Source: Sipunculus nudus
Lineage: Eukaryota; Annelida; Sipuncula; Golfingiida; Sipunculidae
NCBI GenBank assembly: GCA_026874595.1
Contig: CM049310.1
Location: 68,094,056 to 68,158,055, forward strand
Reading direction: 5' to 3'
DNA length: 64,000 nt
Below the pieces are notes generated by a model, which saw nothing but the letters and a program-made list of their open reading frames with translations, did not search any database and had not been told where the DNA came from. This document shows, piece after piece, positions 23,763-35,939 of the stretch. Position 1 is the stretch's first letter. Every line of letters begins with the position of its first letter. The position numbers and the translations under genes are program-made.

Positions 23763-24930
23763 GGGTAGTCGACAAGCGACTACGTGTATCCGCCAAAATC
23801 AGAGTGGAACGGGTGAAGTGAGGCATGGATTGAGTGGCAAGGGAAAATAGAGTGAGGTGTGTTGCATATCAGCATGGATGTCTGCAGCCGATGTGTATGT
23901 AGGTTGCGCCACCTACCACAAATCCAGAAAGCTGTCCAAGTTGTATACATATGCAACATTTTAGGCAGAAAAGTCAAACACTACATGTATATGAGTGATT
24001 TTATCCCACAGCAGACAAAAAGAAGCACTTGTGCAAAAATGGTGGCGGGGGCACCACCAATTCTGTGTATGATTAAGAGCTATATGAAATCTATAGACAT
24101 GCAAAATTTCGGTGGGATATTTCTAACCAGTGCTGAGATAAAAGCCTGAATGTCTGGAGCGTTAACATAAATGTAGGTGGCGCCACCTGCCAAAAAAATC
24201 GAGAAAGCTATCCAAGATGTATAAACACGCAAATTTTTTAGGCATATAAGTCAAACCACTACAGAGATATGAGTGATTTTAGCCCACGGCAGACAAACAG
24301 ACGGAGGCTGTGCAAAAATGGTTGCAGGTGGCCCCTCCAGTTTTGTGTAGTATAAAGACCTATGTGAGATTTATACACATGCAAGGTTTTGCTCCAATCG
24401 GTCAAACGGTTCCCGAGAAATGAGCTTGGTTGTCTGCAACGTGAACGTGAATTATGGTGGCGCCACCTGTCATAAAATCAAGAAAGCTATTCAGGATGTA
24501 TACGCATGCCGAATTTTAGGTGAATTAGTCAAACCACTGAAGAGATATGAGTGATTTTAACCCAAGGCAGACGAACAGATTGACATTGTGCAAACATAGT
24601 TGCAGGTGGCGCCACCATTTTTTGTGTATGTTATAAAGCTATCCAAGGGCTACATTTGAACAAATTTTTTTCCTGATCGGTTAAACAGTTCCCGAGATAT
24701 GTGGGTTTATATGTGGAAACAGGCGCACAAATGGACGCTGGGCAGTGAGGAAAGGTCAGAGGTCAAGGCCAATTGGTTAGGCACCAGTTCACATGTGACC
24801 CGATAATTGGTGTAAGTTTTATAAAAATGTGTCCAGTAGTCTCAGAGGAGTTCTCCGGAAACGAACCTGGCGGCGGCGGCGGAACCCTGTCAAAAACATA
24901 GTATCCGCAAAACTTCGTTTTGGCGGATAC
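23763..24930. mobile_element. TIR-bounded interspersed repeat, family 1, copy B
   Basis: The left end is GGGTAGTCGACAAGCGAC then GTATCCGCCAAAATCAGAG (23786). The right end is GTATCCGCAAAACTTCG then TTTTGGCGGATAC (24901-24930). GTATCCGCCAAAA and TTTTGGCGGATAC are perfect 13-bp terminal inverted repeats. Three internal repeats of about 290 bp each carry a near-perfect GGTGGCGCCACC (about 24177, 24460 and 24606). There is no coding capacity. Confidence 0.75.
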
Positions 24931-25762
24931 AATTATTAGTTTAATTTATGTGGTAGTCAACAACTCTGCATATTCCCCTGCCTAGAACAGTTTGGTCCCC
25001 GACTGCAGGGGATAGCCCCCCCCCCCATTGCCGGAAGAACAAATCTTTTTTTTTTAAATTCTGATTCTCGTAATAAGAAGTCATACTTGCTAAATTTATC
25101 TACATTTTAATAATATAAAATGAAACAGAATGTTTATTTTGCAAATGATATGTGAACTGAAAGAAAAAAAAGTTTTTATTTCTATAATGTCGAATTCAAA
25201 ATTAATAACTGTATTCAATTTTTAATATTTACCTCATATAATTCAATAAAATTTATTTTGGTATATATGTAAGAGGTGATCTTTGGCCATTTTAACAGCA
25301 CTTGGTAAACATGATGTTGCCTAGAACGATCATGAACCAAATATTCAGCAGGAAAACTAAATAAAAATTACACATATCTTAAAGATAGTCGCCAAAAATA
25401 CCTTCAGCTGAGCATGCTGCATGTTCATCACATGTTTTCGCACAGTTGAGATATGAGACATGGTTTCTGTTTGAAACCAGGGCCTGATCCGGAAGGAAGG
25501 GAAGGGGGCATATATGAATTGCAACTCCAATTACAATTCTAAAAAAATATTCACTATTGTTTATACAAAGCTCTGAACAGGCTGAAATATATTCATTTCG
25601 GTTGTAATACAATTTTACCTTAATTACCTGTTACTTTGTTATTTAACTTGTAATAAAAGTTGTTTTTATATACGTGTTTGTTGGTCTGATCATAGATCAT
25701 ACCTTTTCTTTAGAGGTATCCTGGATCCACCCTGGTAACAAACATGTCCATATATCACTCAC

Positions 25763-25883
25763 CCGCTTCCGACAGCTCCGTCCGTGTCCATTGTAACACA
25801 AACAGCAGTGCCGCCAACAGACCACGCGCAGTCACATCCATGCTCAGTCATCAACCATCGTGAAGGAGCCAAGAATTTACATT
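25763..25883 (-). CDS. First coding exon (5'UTR plus signal peptide) of the iGluR-type gene
   Basis: The start ATG is at 25841-25839 and 79 coding bases run to the donor GCGG followed by GTGAGTG. The peptide is MDVTARGLLAALLFVLQW then TRTELSEA: a short charged n-region, an 11-12 residue hydrophobic core and a polar c-region, i.e. a classic signal peptide. The exon ends with one base of a split codon (G); the S1 exon at 6415 supplies CC, giving alanine and the in-phase sequence LSEA-A-IILLQDAPYM. Upstream, TATTTTACAG at 25884-25893 looks like an acceptor, so a further 5'UTR exon is probable. A tiny upstream ORF (25858-25844) precedes the start. The link to the S1 exon is inference from strand, order and phase; it has not been seen in a transcript. 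Confidence 0.68.
25844..25858 (-). promoter_or_regulatory. Four-codon upstream ORF just before the signal-peptide ATG
   Basis: ATGGTTGATGACTGA ends two bases before the main ATG, in a different frame. Its close stop would allow re-initiation at the main start. It could modulate translation; no direct evidence exists beyond the sequence. Confidence 0.35.
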
Positions 25884-25892
25884 CTGTAAAAT

Positions 25893-26430
25893 AAAGATGT
25901 CACGGTACTGTTAACAGGAAGAGAAAAAATAACTTAAATCTACTGTGATTGAAAATATAAACAGAATACAACTATAATTTGCAACTCACAATGCAAATGT
26001 TAAGGTGTATTGCGTGCACCCTAAAAATAATGCTCGGCCGGCTTTGTCTGGCCCCCCTGCTTCTCCTTTATCCGTTATGATCCAGTGTTTGGTTCTCTGG
26101 TTGAAATATTTACCTATAACATATACAAATGTGAGTACATGTACCTCGTGACGTAATACGATAAGTGTGAAAATATAATGCCCATTTCAACAAACAAAAC
26201 ATTCATCAAATTCAGCCAAAGGACAGGTGCGCTAATACTGTATGTTTCTTTAGGTGAGAAGTAAATCACACTAAGAGACGCCCTAAACGTCTTCCGATAT
26301 TCTGAACTGCCACGTTCGGAATAAATGAAACTATATGGTGAAAACTCTTATCGAATAATTGCAAATGTAAGGATAAATATAATATTATTTATTTTATACA
26401 GATTGTACAACTGGTTATAATAACTAATGC
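25893..26430. other. Upstream region of the iGluR-type gene
   Basis: This region would hold an intron and perhaps a 5'UTR exon or promoter of the minus-strand gene. No TATA-type promoter or exon boundary could be fixed by eye. Confidence 0.3.
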
Positions 26431-26439
26431 AAGACACAC

Positions 26440-26628
26440 TACAGGTAGCCTCGGATGGTGGCGTTCGGTATAGTCTGCAGGGATGGAGGAAACCGGAGAA
26501 TCCGGAGAAAAACACAAACCTTGGACGGCAAACTGCAACCCACTCTCACAGCTATGCCGGGGATCGAACCCGTGTCACCAGCGGAGAGAGCCGAGCGTTT
26601 TACCACTCGACTGTCCAGACCGTCCAAC
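26440..26628 (-). mobile_element. tRNA-derived SINE
   Basis: On the minus strand a tRNA-like head starts near GGACGGTCTGGACAGTCG. It has a box-A-like CAGTCGAGTGGT and a box B GGGTTCGATCCC at normal tRNA spacing, which together would form a pol III promoter. The head is followed by an unrelated body (GGTTTGTGTTTTTCTCCGGA, TTCCTCCATCCCTGCAG). The pairing of a tRNA-like head with a non-tRNA tail is the SINE signature; the 3' end is not resolved. Confidence 0.72.
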
Positions 26629-26742
26629 GACAGACTAAAAAATGTGCATATAACTTAAAGGGAAAAGGTCCCGTCCTTTTATCGTTCTATAACAGGTATA
26701 CACTGCCCTGTACAACAAATACACACGTGCATGAAGCGGGTT

Positions 26743-26778
26743 GGGGGGGGGGGGGGGGGGGGGGGGAGGGGGGCGGGG
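26743..26778. repeat. Long G tract (G-rich, about 36 bp)
   Basis: An uninterrupted G run followed by GAGGGGGGCGGGG. The plus-strand open frame crossing it becomes poly-glycine and is not a gene. Confidence 0.95.
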
Positions 26779-26779
26779 T

Positions 26780-28012
26780 GACATTCAGTCTGTTTGGTAA
26801 TCTATTCATCAGGTTTCCCCTGACAGTATTGAATGACGACCACTGGACAAACAACGGTCAAGAAACAAAATCATATTTTGGTGATCTTGATCACCTCTAA
26901 AACTAATGGTGGGTTTTCATTTAGCCTTCACAAAATTCCATGAAAATACGTTCAAAAAGTTTTGGGTAAAGTCGCTAATTAACACACAATCCAAACCAAC
27001 ACACGGCAACAAACACGTTATCTCCTATCGGATGAAAACGAGGAAGAACTGAAATAAGACCTGGCTGCTGACCGCCTGAAACCACTTTATTTGGTTCACT
27101 GCATGCACATATCCTAGCTGGCGAAGTCATACCATGTGCAGTTGTTTTCCTGACTCGGCTATTATACACGTGTACAAGCATTCTGTCGTTTATGGAACTA
27201 TTCTTTAGGAATGTATTAATTCAATTTGAGTTCCCTCCGACTGGGGGCCTCTCATAGAGCATCAAAGAAAACATTTAAGAGCGAAATATCTGATATTACC
27301 AGGTACACCAGACACCCGGGAGTCACGTGTGAAGGTTACCTAGTCTCCACACCTGTGGTACTTGTTGGTGGAAAACCCACTTAAATACTGAATTTCGCAA
27401 GAGAACCTGGTAAAGGTGTCGGTACTCAGGCTCTTCACAAGTCATCGAACCTACAGCGTTTCCTGGATTATTTACTGGAATGATAAAATGCTGTGTTCCG
27501 TAGGGGTGTCTGAAACAAACAAAGGGTCCAAGCTATATAAACCTAAGGATGCCAGTTGTCCACTTGATTAGGAAATATAAACGCTCTAACATAGTGTACA
27601 TTTCAAGATTATACAAGAATAACCATTCAAGTCCCAAAAACTGGTGCAAAAAAGAAAATGGCTTTAACCATTCCTTCAGGAATAAACAAAAACAAAACAA
27701 ATTTATAAACAAATTTATGTACACGAGTAGATAGTGCTACAGCTTTAAATTAGAAGCGAATTGGATATTTTTTATTGGCTATAACGACCTGATATGGTGA
27801 ATACTATATATCACAAAATTTATTAAGAGCAAAGAAGAACAATTAAAATATATACCGATTTCTTTAAAAAAAAACCGCAACGAAAGGAATCGAAAATAAG
27901 CGACTTTTGGCCAGGTCAGCTACTTTCCAAAGACACTTTTATCAAAGGGTGACCGGAAACCAACTGAAGGCCATCAAAGTAGGAATTCGATGACCATCTG
28001 ACTACAAGGATG

Positions 28013-28064
<52 letters not shown>

Positions 28065-28511
28065 TTTATGGGGGGGGGGGACATGTGTGGAACACAGGTT
28101 CGTGATTGAGTAATTTCCCTTCAGATTCCCTAAAACATGCATTTAAATCAGTTTGAAACTAATATACGGATGTAATGAGTGTGATAGAAATACGGAAATC
28201 TATATAGAGAAGATCTTGCACCGCCATATAATGTGGATCAGGCTCAGGCAGCAGGTAATGCATGAGTAGATGAAACACCTATCCTGGAAAATACTTGTGT
28301 TATATGTCATATTCTTTCTATGAGAAATATATCTGCAACAGAAATGGGAATAAGGTATGATATAGTATGTATCTCACAAAATATAAATACTGGAGTAATA
28401 CTATATACGTGCTGACACACTCCATTCAGCCATGTAGGAGCTCCATGACGCCAGTTAACAGTCAGCGTGAGGCTGAGAATGTATATATATAGATATATAT
28501 ATATATATAAT

Positions 28512-28558
<47 letters not shown>

Positions 28559-31500
28559 ATTTTTATACGATTTCCATAAAAGAAAATTCGTCTCATGCGA
28601 GTCGGTTATAATCAAAATAACCTTTTATTGAATGACGCTCTGGGACTTCACCTCCTGACCGGATACGATAGGACAATACCGGGTACGTTATTCTGACATT
28701 CCTGTACTAAGGTAGAGTAAACTTGATAATCCTCTTATCATTCTTATATATGGCCAACATGTGCACGATCAGTACAAACAACACGACGGGCATAACGAGC
28801 ACAACATGCTCTATAATCTTATGCATTGGTGTCCTATATGAATCATGCAACTTATACTTTGTAACATTGCGGTTTATAAACGCGGCTTTAAATTTTCGTG
28901 ATTTTAGTTTTTACATGCAGTGTTTCACAAGGGTTCCATTTATATATATGTAATTTCACAATATACAGAGTATGTCCCGTTATTCTATGGACTATACGTA
29001 ACATGCTTGCAAAATCTAAACATTTGATGAGGACCCGAAGAACATCGAACGAATGGAAATTCCTTTCCACTGCTGGTAAATAAAAAAATTGATAGTATTT
29101 GTATTATCCGTGATTTAAGGACAACATAAAACATGATATAATTTTATATAAACCCCTAACTTTCGACGCGACAGATACGGATATTTATAATGTATGTATG
29201 CATTCATTAAGTGAAACAGACTCTACAGTTTAATGTTTACACCTGTATATAGATATCTATAGATGCAACGGAGTTTTATGGTTTTAATTTGCGTTTCGTG
29301 AATATTCGAAACCCTAACAAATAAAAATGCCAACCAGAGTATAGTTCATTTTTTTAGTTTGACAAACTGCAGGACTGAATTCATCCAGACGCATAATGCT
29401 GGATGTATGTCCATGCATCCGCCTGCAGTTAACTGTGACGGCATGTATATATATAACGTATCCGTGGCTAAACACATCACGTATATATAGCAAAATAAAC
29501 ACGGAGTCCCCCCCCCCCTGGGTGAATGTTTTTTGGGCTGTTCAATCTGCGGTTATTTCTCCCGCTTGGTCTAGGGTTGTTCACGGAGACATGTTTAGAC
29601 ACCTGCCTGTAACCTGCTTCTTTTTAAAGCACCACATGTTCCATTAATAGGAACTGTTTGAATAAACACATCACTCGACGGATCCCCCAAAACATGCATT
29701 CAAATTAGTTTGAAACTAATATATGGATATAATGGGTGTGATGGGAACTTAACTGTTACATATATATCAAAACTTTCCAGAATCCAGTATCTACTTATAT
29801 TTAACTATGAATAGCAAGGATAATTTATGTTATTTTTTTTCAGTATTAATGAAACAGTCAATTCTTGTATTAAGAACTAGTGAATAGAAATATTCCTTAT
29901 TTGATCTTATGCTCAGGAGAAAATACACCAAAATTGCTTTAACCCATGAACATAACAAAATACTATGAATTCCAGCCTGTATATGATAGAAGAATGGACA
30001 GATCTGATGCTCGACTCTCAAATGTACAGCGCTCGTGACGATGTTTCAATATAGATCCCTCTGGTCGTATATACAGCATTTCGCTCAGGTATTCAAACTG
30101 TCCTTATATATAGTTTTGACATCTTGTATAATGATTTACCTATACTTGTTACTCAACCAGCTGTTTGTGTAAATTAATAAAAACGGTGTGCGAGGGTTGG
30201 CCTGTGAGGTGCGAGGAGGTATATTTTGCTGGAGCTCTCGCCGCGGGGGGGGGGGGGGGGGGCATGTTGATTGGAACATTTGCTAGAGCGGTCAGTGAGG
30301 TATAGTATATATTGCATGTCCCTGTCGGCAGAGGCAGGGCGCTCGTACACAGTCCGTACAGGTGTTTCTTGTTGCGGTCGGAAGTGGCTGATAGGATAGA
30401 ACAACTGACCAGGACCCGTGACCTGACAAATTGACCGGCAAGGGCAAATTATCACCCGGCAAACTGTTACTGTCAGAGTGTACATGTCCTGGTGCTGACC
30501 TCTGCCCGCGGGAGTGATAATACGGACCCGAGTCATGTTGATGTGGAACATCCAGGTAGCTCACACGATGCTAAAAGTCCCGCCTCAAGGGCCCGTATTA
30601 TATAGTTCCCAGGCCGCGCGTTTAACAAATGACTTCATTATTGCGTAATGTGTTATGGCTCAATTTGTAACAAATATTTTAATATTGTTATCTTTCGTCA
30701 ATGTTTTCTTTTATTTTTTGGTTGAAGTTTGATAGAATAATACAAATAGCATCACTGCTGTCGGGAATATAGAGCACAGTAATCCGCGCGTCATGTCTAA
30801 AATCACTAATTCGTTTAAGACATTTGCCATCATTTTGTGTTACTAGGCAATTGTTTTTCACGTTTTTTTCTGTCTTCTGTTTTTCCTTTCGGGAAGGACA
30901 ATAATACTTTATATAGGTTCAAAAGAAAAAAAGGGAAATTCTTATTGTTCTTAATCCGTTTTAAACGTTTTTATATCCAAAAGGCGCGTGTTTGTGAAAT
31001 GTTTGAAACCCTTTTAAATGGGGGGGGGGGGGGGGGCGGGGGGGGCATTTTGAACATAAATGTACAATGTACAGATGTAAGTGTTTGGGCCAGTATGGAG
31101 AGATCCATAATTGATTCGACATCTTCACAGCCTTGTACCTTTAACTGTATGTGCAGTAGAACAGCTGCAGAGATGATAGCTGAGTAGGTAATGTATCAGT
31201 TCTTTGAGGGAGAAGTCAAGGTCAGACTGGAATGTTAAAGATAATGAGGGTTATACGAAATGTTAAATCTACACCGTGCACCCGCCTCATCCGATACAAG
31301 CATGAGCACGCGTCTCGGACAGGTGTTGTAATATCGAGGCTGAAAGCTGGGATTAGATAGTAAAACGCGGCTTCCTTTGATTGGTTCTTTTTTTTGCACA
31401 TAATTATCCTGTGGTTATAGCACCAGCCTATATACTTAAAAGCAACCATTAACATATACTGACGGAGCTCCGCCAAAACCAGAAACGACAAACCACACAG

Positions 31501-31682
31501 ACATGCACGCACATGCACACGTGTTCCTCATATAACCAAAAACCGTATTAAGAATATCAGCAAAATCCCTTAAAACCACTTAAAACGCCGTCATAAATGG
31601 TTTGATACGTTTCATTATATAGAATTATACTTTACATATAATTATACATATTTCATAATGTTTACAAAGAAGCAATTATATA

Positions 31683-31751
<69 letters not shown>

Positions 31752-34200
31752 TGCATGTAAGTCTACTTTAACGCAGGCAGTTACTTTGCATCTTTAAGGT
31801 ATATCTTTATATTGTGATGTTGTATTGTAATTATATAAAGAGTGACATATTTCTTTCAAATTTATCACACAAAACCTCTTAGTGATATATATATTCACAA
31901 TAATGTATCTGGAACTAATATTCGATATGTAGCAGTTACCGTATAGCCGTGTAAATCACGTTTAACTCTACTTTTTATTAAGTTATGAGCTGATGCATGC
32001 ACATACACGGGGCTTGTTTCCTGGACAACCTTCATTTCAATGCCAGGTCATTGGGTGCAGAAATACAAGACACATTTTATTGCTAATATAACTCTCAGAA
32101 TGACTCCGCCTATAACCTGAATGGGCGTTGATGGCCTATACCACGAAGAATCTATATGTTAGAATAATATCAACAGAAATGACTACAGCCCATAAAAGGA
32201 TAACCAGGAATGAAAGATAAAACGTTCACTGACTACAAATTCAAATTATTATACAGAGGTTATGAGAGAGGGCAGACAGGGGGCAGGGTGGTCCTGTAAT
32301 ATCATAACTGTCGTTTAACGTTTAATACCTTTAATAACGAACAGAAATCTATATAATAAGATTTCCTACATTTCCCCACCTACTCATATCCAGTGGCAAA
32401 GACCTCATTTGCATGAAGCCAATACGCATGGATGTTAATTACCCCCCCCTTAAAATATAAAGTTGCAACCGCATATTGCAGATGTGTTTTTTAAACCTCT
32501 TTTTGTCCAACTGTGAAGGAAAATCCAGTATTGTTAACCTTTTTTTCTAACACCGCTGCATTTGAAGCATTGCTGTTTACTTTAAAAATTAATTTTAAAT
32601 ATTTATTTTTTATTTTTTTTTAATGTTCACACTCTGTATATGAACACTAGCATAGTTCATATTGGCTGAATACAAAAGTTTCTCCGCTTTACCATCCCAG
32701 GACATGCACGTTCTGTCTCTAATTCATCTGTTTTTATACGTTGTTATACCACGTGTCAGTCTGTCTACCATAGCAGGACTGCATGCGGAACAGAAGTGGG
32801 ATCTTGCGCATGCGTGATCCCACAAAAAAAGGGAAGAAACACTGAGGAAAAAAAACACAGAAGAGACTAAGGTTGGAAGCTAAAAAATGTTCATCTTTTA
32901 GGCTACTGATCGCGCCCGATACAAGTTTATTTCCACTTGTGCACAGGAGAAAGTAAACGGTTTTAGATTGGAATATTCGCAGAGACCATAATACTTTAAC
33001 TAGAATCACAATGTTTACTTCATTTATATTAACATACATGCAGGTAGGTGAATAGGTCCCTTGAACATTTCCATTTGAAACATTAAACAAACAATGGTTG
33101 CCAAGGCTCCCACTCTGGGATGCCATAACTAAAGGGTGACCACTGAGATTATTTTTTTTTGCTCTTTTTTATGAATACTAATGGCCCGTCTTCACGGCCG
33201 TGATCACCCAGCGTGTTTTTGTTCTTACAGAGGAACTTCTCGTTCATCAGGCTCGTTAGCGTCGACTGATCGTGGACGTACGGTTAACAAGGCTATACAG
33301 CTGTAGTGCCGGTAGATTAATGACGGGTATTACGTCTAATAGATACATGCGTACGAGAGAATACAATGGCGCAATACATAATACAAGTTATGACGTGTAT
33401 AGCTCAAACCATTAATGTATGAATTACCTGACTTGTGTAGGCATTCAGATTTGGAAGGTCGGGTAGGTGTTATTTAAGATTGCCCCGTGCTTCAAAACAA
33501 GCATGCATATAGATCTCACATATACATGCAGGCTCTCACACACCTCCGGCCATATATATTGTCAATACAGGCGATAATTTATCTGAGTGGCCTGCATGCT
33601 ATTAACATCAGTATGGGCACACATGTTAAAAGTACATCTCAACCCCTTTTTACATAGATATAAAGTTAAGTAACTTAATGTAACAGGAATACATAGGTCA
33701 AAGGACATCAAACAAATATTTCATCTGTCCGGAATAATTTTGCTGTATGTTTGACGGTCTGCGTTTTGTTTTCTACATCCAATAACCGTAAATGTAGTCT
33801 AAACCACATATACCTGTTGCATCTTCAAGACCCTGAAGATACGATACTTTTTCATAAGAGGGCCAATAAGTATATAAAAGGCCCAAGAACAAGCATGTAA
33901 ACTATCAAAACAGACAGGTGCCCGTCATGTGTTATAAATAAGTATACATCTGCCGCGAACCGAAGCAGATTACTCTCTCTATGCAGACATATCCTAGTTA
34001 CCATTATCTTTTGACTGATATATTTTTATTGCATAATAATTCTAAATCAGGCGAAATAGGTCCATTCCTAATCCGATATAAAAAGCATGGATGTGTATAT
34101 ATAAACTATAAATTACTATTTTTACTCGTATTTTTACTCTTAAGTACTCTTATTAGCTACGTTACGTGTTTGTGTTCAATCACTTAATTGTAAAACTATT
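26780..34200. other. Gene-free stretch with microsatellites
   Basis: No supported exon on either strand. It contains (GA)n at 28017-28062 followed by a G run, (TA)n at 28484-28554, G tracts at 30245-30262 and 31021-31046, and (TA)n at 31685-31748. A phrase of about 60 bp around AGTTTGAAACTAATATA occurs at 28131 and again at 29688. The longer open frames (30174-30551 and 32734-33126, minus) have no recognisable domain. Confidence 0.5.
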
Positions 34201-34337
34201 CAATACCCAAAGATACCCCAAAATATCCCAAGATACACCAGGTACTCAAAATACACCAGATACACATCATTCACAAATGCACGAAATACACTAGATACAC
34301 AAAATACACAAAAATACACAAAATACACCAGATGCAT
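34201..34337. repeat. ATACACCAGATACACAAA-type minisatellite
   Basis: Degenerate repeats built from AATACACCAGATACACAAA and related words, with variable unit length. Confidence 0.75.
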
Positions 34338-35939
34338 AAATATTGGTTACTTCAATGTTATAGTAAATCACTGAAATAATTCTACTTCGAAACTATAGAT
34401 CTACGATGCGTGATAACCGTATATACAGGTGTGTGTTTGTCTATGTTATCTATTTTTGTATATGTTAATAATATATTATATAGGTTTACATATACATATT
34501 ATATTATTGGAGACGAGTGCATGCTTATGTAAATCTTTCTTTATTTAATAAATGCTTGTTCAAAAGTGAAGAAGGGTTTTCAAAGATTTTTGATGGAGGT
34601 TACTGATATTTCTGATAAAAGAATTTCTGATAAAATTTTATGTAACTGCAGAAAGAGTATTTTCTGTCTGCTTGGAGATTCGGTCGGCTTGTTGACCTGG
34701 GGGTAGACAGAAGACGTCACTTGTGAGAGCTACCCAGTCTGACGGTCGCAACCCAAGAAAACGTAAACAGTACGGGAAAGGCTACACTTTGAGCGCCTGG
34801 CCCGCGGGTCACAGGCTGTTTAGAGTGCTATATGGGGACGAAAGTAAATATCCAGTAATCATTTCATCATGGTCCACTACAGATCGGAGTAGTAACATAT
34901 CAGCACAGTAAACCTGTCTTTGCGACATGTTCATATGTAGCGGTTGTAGGTATATCTCGGTTTATCAGCGTGGATGGACTCAGCTGAAAGTGCTGGTTAG
35001 CAAATTAAAGAAAAACATTGTATATGCATGGCGTTGTGCAGAGCGGGAGAAAAAGTGTTTCTGATTATTAAGTATTAAAAAAACTGATGCTGGTTATTGT
35101 ACAATATATCTATTACTTTATAAAGGTTGGGTCTGTTCCCTTCGATGGGATCTTTATTAAATTTTCTTGTGGTATGCTGTAAAGTCAATCAAAAATGTTT
35201 GCAGGCCACCACTGCCCTGCCGCTTAGCCAAGACAAAGAAATTGCCTGTTATAGTACAGACTAGTATCCGTGAAACAAAACATATTAATGATGGTGACTT
35301 ACGCTTAGTTTTGTCTCTGGGTGTTATCTGCTTCACATCATCTCTGCCCGTCAGTGAATGACACTTCAATTGACCGGGACAAACAAATTAATCTAACTCA
35401 CAAGTTGTTTGTGTGAACCTTTTCTGTAAATATTTGAAATAGTACAACAAAGTTTAAGTCTTTAAAAAGTAAGGTATTATGTTTCTGAATAGGTTAATTC
35501 TTACGAATGCATGCTCATGCAGATATAATAAAGAATGTTTTATTATATATACTCAGACCTATTGTTAAGTACGACAGTATACGTATGTAGTCAGATTATG
35601 TGAAGTTCGTTAAAATGCGTTAGAATTGTTAGGCCAAGAAAGTATGGTTCTCAGCCACTTTTTCAGAAATCCCTGCCGGCGGCTTAACTTCTTTTGTATG
35701 TTTCGATAAAAATGTCAAATTATCAGGGAAAAGCATTATAATAACATAATTGTTTTCTTAACAGATAAAAGCACTACATAACAAAGGAAAATGTATTATA
35801 TTTTATATTATTCTATCTTCTTGAAAGACGAAAATCAAAATAATTTTTTGTTTGAGGGTGGTTAAAAATTGCCCGAGAACCATACCTTTTACTTGTTTTT
35901 GGTCTTAGTTATTTCACGAAAAATGTGAAAGATAAACAG
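34338..35939. other. Gene-free stretch
   Basis: No exon could be supported. An open frame at 34723-34911 (plus) looks somewhat protein-like but lacks convincing splice sites and is listed as rejected. Confidence 0.4.

Larger units (their letters stand above)
6416..25762 (-). other. Intron 1 of the iGluR-type gene (about 19.3 kb), full of repeats
   Basis: This is inferred from the phase match between the donor at 25762 (GTGAGTG) and the acceptor at 6416. It contains the LINE, satellite, MITE and TIR-repeat copies listed separately. No exon for an amino-terminal (LIVBP-like) domain is visible on the minus strand, although short divergent exons could be missed by eye. Stretches without named features (about 6430-7160, 10110-13500, 20450-21020, 22561-23760, 24931-25400) hold AT-rich sequence in which nothing else could be supported. 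Confidence 0.6.

Noticed and set aside
34723-34911. Open frame with protein-like text (GHRLFRVLYGDESKYPV)
   Set aside because: The only acceptor in reach lacks a pyrimidine tract and the donor is weak; no family recognised.
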